Assembly (NCBI GenBank): GCA_046295175.1
Contig: JBKBNY010000001.1
Span: 930,001 to 994,000 of the forward strand
Reading direction: 5' to 3'
Length of the DNA stretch: 64,000 nt
Source of the DNA: JALOLV01 sp046295175
GTDB taxonomy: Bacteria > Bacteroidota > Bacteroidia > Cytophagales > Spirosomataceae
Of the stretch, positions 59,282 to 64,000 are shown in pieces. The notes under the pieces were generated by a model. It worked only from the letters and a program-made list of their open reading frames with translations, searched no databases and was not told the DNA's origin. Made by a program: the position numbers and the translations under genes. The stretch's first letter is position 1; every line of letters starts with the position of its first letter.

Positions 59282-62056
59282 ATGAAACAGAACTACAAAT
59301 TTCTGCCAAATGCTTTAACTACTTTAGCAATTGGACTTTCTCTTATTAGTGCAAACCTATCTGCCCAGCAAGCTCCAGACGAAAACCGATTCAAAAAAGT
59401 CATCTTAATAGAAAAGTTGGACGAACCGATGGAAATGGCTCTTCTAAAAGATGGACGCGTTCTTTTTGTCGAACGCAAAGGGGCTTTTCGTCAGTTTAAT
59501 CCAGAAACTGGGGAGTTGAAAACCATAGCGACGATTCCGGTAAATACAAAATATGTCAATAAAAAAGGGCAATCTCGTGAGGCCGAAGAGGGCTTAATGG
59601 GCTTGACACAAGACCCGAATTTTGAGCAAAATCACTGGATTTATATGTACTATGCCGACCCAAAAGAGCCTAAACACGTTTTGGCTCGATGGGAGTTCGT
59701 CAACGAACAATTGGTAGAAAGTTCAAAGAAAATCATTCTCGAAGTACCTACTCAACGTGAAGAATGTTGCCACACGGGTGGCGGTATGACTTGGGATAAG
59801 CAAGGAAACCTTTACTTAACAACGGGTAATAACACCAGCAACGCTGGCTCAGATGGGTATGCTAACCTCGACGAAAGAAAAGATTGGGAAAACTACGACG
59901 ACCAACGTGGTGCAGCCAATACGAATGATTTGAGAGGTAAAATCTTGAGAATCAAACCAAAAGCCGATGGTACTTACGAGATTCCGAAAGGAAACTTATT
60001 CCCAGTAGGTACTGATAAAACCCGCCCAGAGATTTACACAATGGGACACCGCAATCCTTGGAGACCATCAATTGATTCAAAAACTGGTTATTTGTATTGG
60101 GGAGAGGTTGGCCCAGATGCTTCGGCTGATGGCCCGCAAGGCCCACGTGGATATGATGAATTCAACCAAGCAAAAGGCCCAGGCAATTTCGGTTGGCCGT
60201 ATTTTATCGGAGATAATAAATCCTATGCCGATTGGGATTTTGAAACCAAAACCTCAAAAGGTAAATTCGACCCAGTCAAACCAATCAATGATTCACCGAA
60301 TAATACTGGTTTGAGAGAATTACCTCCTGCACAAAAAGCCTTTATTTGGTATCCTTACGGGCTTTCAGAAGAGTTTCCATTGGTAGGAGCATCGGGGCGT
60401 AGTGCTACGGGGGGTCCAGTTTTCCGCAAGGCAGATTTCCCGAATGGTAAGCGTGTTTTTCCTGATTATTACGAAGGCAAATGGTTAGCTGTTGAGTTTA
60501 TGCGTGGCTGGATTATGGCCGTAACAATGGACGAAAACGGTAATTATAAATCAATGGAGCGTTTCATGCCAAACACTGATTTCACCAATGCTATTGATAT
60601 TGATTTCGCTCCCGATGGCGATTTGTACATCCTCGAATACGGAACAGCTTGGTTTAGAGGTAATGATAACGCCCGAATCACAAAAGTTGAATACAACGCT
60701 GGCAATCGCTCGCCCAATGTAGTGGCATCAGCCGATAAAACAAGTGGTGCAGTTCCGCTCAAAGTAAATCTTAGCTCAAAAGGAACGATTGATTACGACG
60801 GAGACCCACTGACTTATCTTTGGGAAGTAAAAAGCAAAACGGGTACTCGTAAATTTACAACGGCAAACCCAACCGTTACGCTCGATAAAGCAGGTACTTA
60901 CGAAGTAACATTGACCGTAAAAGACGGCAAAGGCGAAGAAGGCAGCCAATATTTTGAGATAAAAGCGGGTAATGAACCTCCTGCAGTAGCATTCAATATC
61001 AAAAAAGGAAACCGCACGTTTTATTTCCCGAATAAAGATATTGACTACGAAGTAAACGTAGATGATAAAGAAGATGGCAATATTGCCAATGGTAAAGTAA
61101 AACCAGAACAAGTTGCGGTAAGTATTGACTACATTCCGATTGGATATGATAAAATCGAGGCTTCGCAAACTCATCGTGGAGTCGATGCTGTTGCTTTTGC
61201 TTCGATTGGCGAGAGAATCATCAGTAAAAACGATTGTAAATCATGCCACATCAAAGATAATAAATCGGTAGGACCAAGCTACAAAGACATCGCAACTCGC
61301 TACAAAGGCGATAGCAAGGCGATTGAGAATCTTTCTAAGAAGGTAATCAATGGTGGTGGTGGTGTTTGGGGCGAACACTCGATGGCGGCTCACCCGACGG
61401 TTTCGCAAGCAGAAGCCAACGCGATGGTTGAGTACATCCTGAATATCAACGAACCGCAGACATTCAAATCGTTGCCAATCAAAGGTACGTATTCGACCAA
61501 AATCCCAGACGGTCAAAAAGCCAATGGTTCGTTTATGATTCGTGCGGCCTACAAAGACAAAGGCACAAAAATGATGAAATCTTTGGCAACCGAAGACGTA
61601 ATCGTTTTGAGAAGCACAACCCTAAACCCCGAATTTGCCGATAAAGCCAAAAGTACACAAATGGTTACATCGCTCGGTAGAGCCTACAATATGATTGGCA
61701 ATAACGCTTATTTTGCATTCAATAAAATTGATTTGACGGGTATTACCGAAATCGAACTTACGGCACAAGCGGCGGTGCGTTCGGGTGCGGCAGGTGGCGT
61801 TATCGAGCTTCACGCCGATTCGCCAGACGGACCACTTTTGGGTAAATCTGATTTCGTAGAGCCACGTGAGCAGCGTTTTGGTCCACCACAACCCAATCAG
61901 CCACGTCCGGCGGCTCCACCAAAGCCAAAAATCACGATTCCGGCTAATGCAGGTCAGCACGATTTGTATTTTGTTGTGAAGAACGATAAAGCCAAAGATA
62001 CTCAAATCGTGATGTCGGTTGCGAGCTTAGAATTCAAACCAGAAGCTTCAAAATAA
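59282..62056 (+). CDS. Secreted PQQ-type sugar dehydrogenase / PKD / cytochrome c fusion
   Basis: 924 residues with signal peptide (cleavage after ANLSA). Domains: residues ~35-475 a glucose/sorbosone-dehydrogenase six-bladed propeller (EEGLMGLTQDPNF; CCHTGGGMTWDKQGNLYLTTG in parts; TMGHRNPWRPSID; YILEYG); ~480-565 a PKD domain; ~640-720 a class I cytochrome c (NDCKSCHIKDNKSVGPSY, axial Met in GEHSMAAHP); ~725-end a carbohydrate-binding-like beta domain with a proline-rich insert. Likely oxidises a polysaccharide-derived sugar and passes electrons to its own heme. Similar fusions are frequent in Cytophagales. Confidence 0.88.
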   Translation: MKQNYKFLPNALTTLAIGLSLISANLSAQQAPDENRFKKVILIEKLDEPMEMALLKDGRVLFVERKGAFRQFNPETGELKTIATIPVNTKYVNKKGQSREAEEGLMGLTQDPNFEQNHWIYMYYADPKEPKHVLARWEFVNEQLVESSKKIILEVPTQREECCHTGGGMTWDKQGNLYLTTGNNTSNAGSDGYANLDERKDWENYDDQRGAANTNDLRGKILRIKPKADGTYEIPKGNLFPVGTDKTRPEIYTMGHRNPWRPSIDSKTGYLYWGEVGPDASADGPQGPRGYDEFNQAKGPGNFGWPYFIGDNKSYADWDFETKTSKGKFDPVKPINDSPNNTGLRELPPAQKAFIWYPYGLSEEFPLVGASGRSATGGPVFRKADFPNGKRVFPDYYEGKWLAVEFMRGWIMAVTMDENGNYKSMERFMPNTDFTNAIDIDFAPDGDLYILEYGTAWFRGNDNARITKVEYNAGNRSPNVVASADKTSGAVPLKVNLSSKGTIDYDGDPLTYLWEVKSKTGTRKFTTANPTVTLDKAGTYEVTLTVKDGKGEEGSQYFEIKAGNEPPAVAFNIKKGNRTFYFPNKDIDYEVNVDDKEDGNIANGKVKPEQVAVSIDYIPIGYDKIEASQTHRGVDAVAFASIGERIISKNDCKSCHIKDNKSVGPSYKDIATRYKGDSKAIENLSKKVINGGGGVWGEHSMAAHPTVSQAEANAMVEYILNINEPQTFKSLPIKGTYSTKIPDGQKANGSFMIRAAYKDKGTKMMKSLATEDVIVLRSTTLNPEFADKAKSTQMVTSLGRAYNMIGNNAYFAFNKIDLTGITEIELTAQAAVRSGAAGGVIELHADSPDGPLLGKSDFVEPREQRFGPPQPNQPRPAAPPKPKITIPANAGQHDLYFVVKNDKAKDTQIVMSVASLEFKPEASK

Positions 62057-62215
62057 ACCTATGATGAACTAATTGTGGTACGGTTTGTCGTGCCACAATT
62101 TCATTAGCGATAAATCGTATTTTACATCTCTACCTATAAAACCCTCCTCTTTTCTAACAAAATGCCGTACTTAGCCGTACCTTTGTGCTAATTATGGCAT
62201 TTTTGCTTTTTAGAA

Positions 62216-63121
62216 ATGATAAAAAAACGTAAACATAACCGAAAGATTGAAGATAGAGCACCCATCAATCTGAAGGTAACCGAAGAGTCAGAATTGATGA
62301 CTTTTTTGATTGAGAAATTATCCGATAAAAATCGTAATAACGTAAAATCTTTGCTACGAAACCGCCAAGTTGCGGTAAACGGAATGCTCGTTTCTCAATT
62401 CAACCATCCGCTCAAACCCAACGATGACATCGAAATTAGGTGGAATCGTGGCTTAGATTCGAGCCATTATCGAGGGCTACAGATTATCCACGAAGACGAA
62501 CATCTGATTGTAATCAATAAATCAGAAGGGCTACTTTCTATCTCGACCGATAACAAAGACCAACGTAATGCGTACAGTATTTTGCGTGAACACGTTAAGG
62601 TGCAGAGTTCGATGAATAAAATCTTCATTGTTCACCGCCTCGACCGCGAGACTTCGGGCATCATGATGTTTGCCAAGAGCGAAGAGGTGCAGAGTCTTTT
62701 GCAAGATTGGTGGCACTCTACTGCCAAAGAGCGTTTTTATTTGGCTTTGGTCGAAGGCGAAGTAAAACAAAAAACCGGAACAATTACCTCATATCTTGCC
62801 GAAAACGCAGCTTTTGTGGTTTATTCTACCAAAAACCCCAAAGATGGGCAAAAGGCCGTGACGAATTATGAGGTTTTGAAATCGAATCGGAATTTTTCGT
62901 TGCTAAAAGTAAAATTAGATACGGGTCGCAAAAACCAGATTCGGGTTCATTGCCAAGATATTGGTCACCCGATTGTGGGCGATAAAAAATACGGAGCAAA
63001 CTACAACCCAATCGGTCGAGTTGGGCTTCACGCATGGGTCTTAGGATTCGAGCATCCGATTACGGGCGAATACCTCCGTTTTGAGACACCGATTCCTCGT
63101 AAGTTTTCAGAAGTTTTTTAG
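62216..63121 (+). CDS. RluA-family pseudouridine synthase with S4 domain
   Basis: 301 residues. N-terminal S4-like RNA-binding domain (LIEKLSDKNRNNVKSLLRNRQVAVNG in parts), then the catalytic domain: IIHEDEHLIVINKSEGLLS, IVHRLDRETSGIMMFAKS (catalytic Asp), TGRKNQIRVHCQDIGHPIVGDKKYG in parts. Modifies uridines in rRNA or tRNA. Followed by two copies of the ACGRRTT palindrome, the first with a T run acting as terminator. Confidence 0.9.
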   Translation: MIKKRKHNRKIEDRAPINLKVTEESELMTFLIEKLSDKNRNNVKSLLRNRQVAVNGMLVSQFNHPLKPNDDIEIRWNRGLDSSHYRGLQIIHEDEHLIVINKSEGLLSISTDNKDQRNAYSILREHVKVQSSMNKIFIVHRLDRETSGIMMFAKSEEVQSLLQDWWHSTAKERFYLALVEGEVKQKTGTITSYLAENAAFVVYSTKNPKDGQKAVTNYEVLKSNRNFSLLKVKLDTGRKNQIRVHCQDIGHPIVGDKKYGANYNPIGRVGLHAWVLGFEHPITGEYLRFETPIPRKFSEVF

Positions 63122-63123
63122 TA

Positions 63124-63183
63124 GAACGGGTTTTCAACCCGTTTTTTTATGGTATTTTTTCGGTACGGGTTGAAAACCCGTAC
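63124..63183 (+). terminator. Two ACGRRTT palindromes, probable terminator
   Basis: GAACGGGTT-TTC-AACCCGTTT (63124-63144, followed by TTTT) and GTACGGGTT-GAA-AACCCGTAC (63163-63183) lie 39 nt apart, right after the RluA gene. The first has the shape of an intrinsic terminator. Confidence 0.65.
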
Positions 63184-63288
63184 TACTTTGCACACTTTTA
63201 CAATTCATTAACATCGTTTTACAGCCAATATTTGTTCTCCTTCTGGCTTGCTACCTACATTTGCTTCATCAAAAAAATTAAAATAAAT

Positions 63289-63711
63289 ATGAAAAAAGCA
63301 AATCAAATCATCTTAACAATTCTGCTCGGCTTTATTAACTTTAGTTTTGGGCAAGACAAATTCTCAAACTGCTCGGCGGCATTTCTCAACGATAAAATGA
63401 TTGTTGAAGAATACAGCAACACCGCCAAGGCAAAGATTTCGATTGGTGCCAAAGGATGGCTTTCGGCAGGGACTGTATCGCTCGGAGATACCCAAAAAGG
63501 AGAAGCCGCCATGACAATCACCCAAAAATTCAATTTCGGCGTTGCTATCAAAGACGGAAATTCTGGTACGATGATGTTGTATTCGGCAAATACCTTTAAG
63601 AAAGTCGAAATCGAGAAAGTATTGGCAAAATGCAAAAAAGGTGACTACATCGTGATACTCACCACCGACGACCAATACGCCCTTCCTCACAATGAGATTT
63701 TGGTACATTAA
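63289..63711 (+). CDS. Small exported protein of unknown function
   Basis: ATG 63289 begins the signal peptide MKKANQIILTILLGFINFSFGQ; the frame start at 63232 (TTG) is rejected. 140 residues. The mature part (VEEYSNTAKAKISIGAKGWLSAGTVSLG; KFNFGVAIKDGNSGTMMLYS in parts; GDYIVILTTDDQYALPHNEILV in parts) is predicted beta-rich. Two cysteines (NCSAAF, AKCKKG). Not recognised. The next gene, also exported, starts 24 nt downstream. Confidence 0.65.
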   Translation: MKKANQIILTILLGFINFSFGQDKFSNCSAAFLNDKMIVEEYSNTAKAKISIGAKGWLSAGTVSLGDTQKGEAAMTITQKFNFGVAIKDGNSGTMMLYSANTFKKVEIEKVLAKCKKGDYIVILTTDDQYALPHNEILVH

Positions 63712-63735
63712 TCAAATTTTACGCATCATAAAGAT

Positions 63736-64000
63736 ATGAAAAAACTATTTTTCGCATTGGTTACTACACTGTTTATGGCCAATGCAGAAGCCCAAAACGC
63801 TTCTTTTAATGCTCTAAGGCTTAGTGGCCGAGCCATGAATTTCCAAGAGATTTCGTTCATGTCGATTGGTAAAATCACCATCACACCAGGCGAGGCCAAA
63901 GACCTAAACAATGCAGACAAAATCAAATTTAAGATTTACCTCAAACGAGGCAATCAAATCGTAAATCATGGACCTTCTTCTGACAAAAGAGAAATGACCG
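63736..64000 (+). CDS. Exported protein, 3' end beyond window
   Basis: ATG 63736 opens an ORF without stop to the window end (88 codons seen). Signal peptide MKKLFFALVTTLFMANAEAQ, then NASFNALRLSGRAMNFQEIS and MSIGKITITPGEAKDL, beta-rich. It likely forms an operon with the preceding exported protein. Family not recognised. Confidence 0.6.
   Translation, partial: MKKLFFALVTTLFMANAEAQNASFNALRLSGRAMNFQEISFMSIGKITITPGEAKDLNNADKIKFKIYLKRGNQIVNHGPSSDKREMT

Overview
The window looks like chromosome of a Bacteroidota member, most likely order Cytophagales (Spirosomaceae-like). This rests on promoters of the TTTG-N18-20-TAnnTTTG type, a type-IX-secretion-style C-terminal domain, DUF6089/TSP3/OmpA and DUF3570 proteins, SPII lipoproteins beginning MKK..., moderate-to-low GC, and short palindromic intergenic repeats. 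No tRNA, rRNA, insertion sequence, prophage or CRISPR array was found. The species is not identified.

Layout. 1-3.9 kb: a partial WYL regulator diverges from DUF1801 and SRPBCC genes that share a promoter/operator design; then an orphan cas6 and a small lipoprotein. 3.9-9.3 kb (mostly minus): penicillin/AHL-acylase-like Ntn hydrolase, aspartate kinase, DUF2911 protein, a secreted protein with a T9SS-like tail. 9.5-10.9 kb: a strong promoter followed 70 nt later by an intrinsic terminator (candidate small RNA or attenuator), then uxuA. 11.8-15.8 kb (minus): aminotransferase V, methyltransferase, five-bladed-propeller glycosidase-like protein and PhyH dioxygenase, probably one operon. 16-24.8 kb: TSP3/OmpA outer-membrane protein, an ArsR-membrane-methyltransferase-rhodanese operon, a NarL/HisKA_3 two-component pair, two lipoproteins, rsgA. 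25-30 kb: a PIN toxin-antitoxin pair and two metallopeptidases (M1, M3). 30.2-33.8 kb (minus): a redox cluster of Rieske lipoprotein, thioredoxin, ApbE, DUF4266 and DUF3570.

The centrepiece is 34.1-50.4 kb (plus strand): a complete group 2a-type [NiFe]-hydrogenase locus. It holds two TetR regulators, small and large subunits, an endopeptidase, uncharacterised accessory proteins (including two paralogous ~110-residue proteins), a TPR protein, hypA-B-F-C-D-E, an NHL propeller protein, a nickel permease, and a bifunctional-nuclease-family protein. An 18-bp palindrome, TTAGAAAA(W)2TTTTCTAA, occurs at least four times in this locus and nowhere else I noticed. It lies upstream of the first accessory/tetR unit, twice upstream of the small subunit, and upstream of hypA, which marks it as the likely operator of one or both TetR proteins. 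By relation to the mycobacterial Huc enzyme, the hydrogenase may scavenge trace H2.

50.4-64 kb: housekeeping and envelope genes, namely ATP-grasp, AIM24-like, LytTR regulator, rhomboid, polyprenyl synthase, SDR, MlaE/MlaF transporter, two RluA-type pseudouridine synthases, a large PQQ-type sugar dehydrogenase/PKD/cytochrome c fusion, and two small secreted proteins, the last cut by the window edge.
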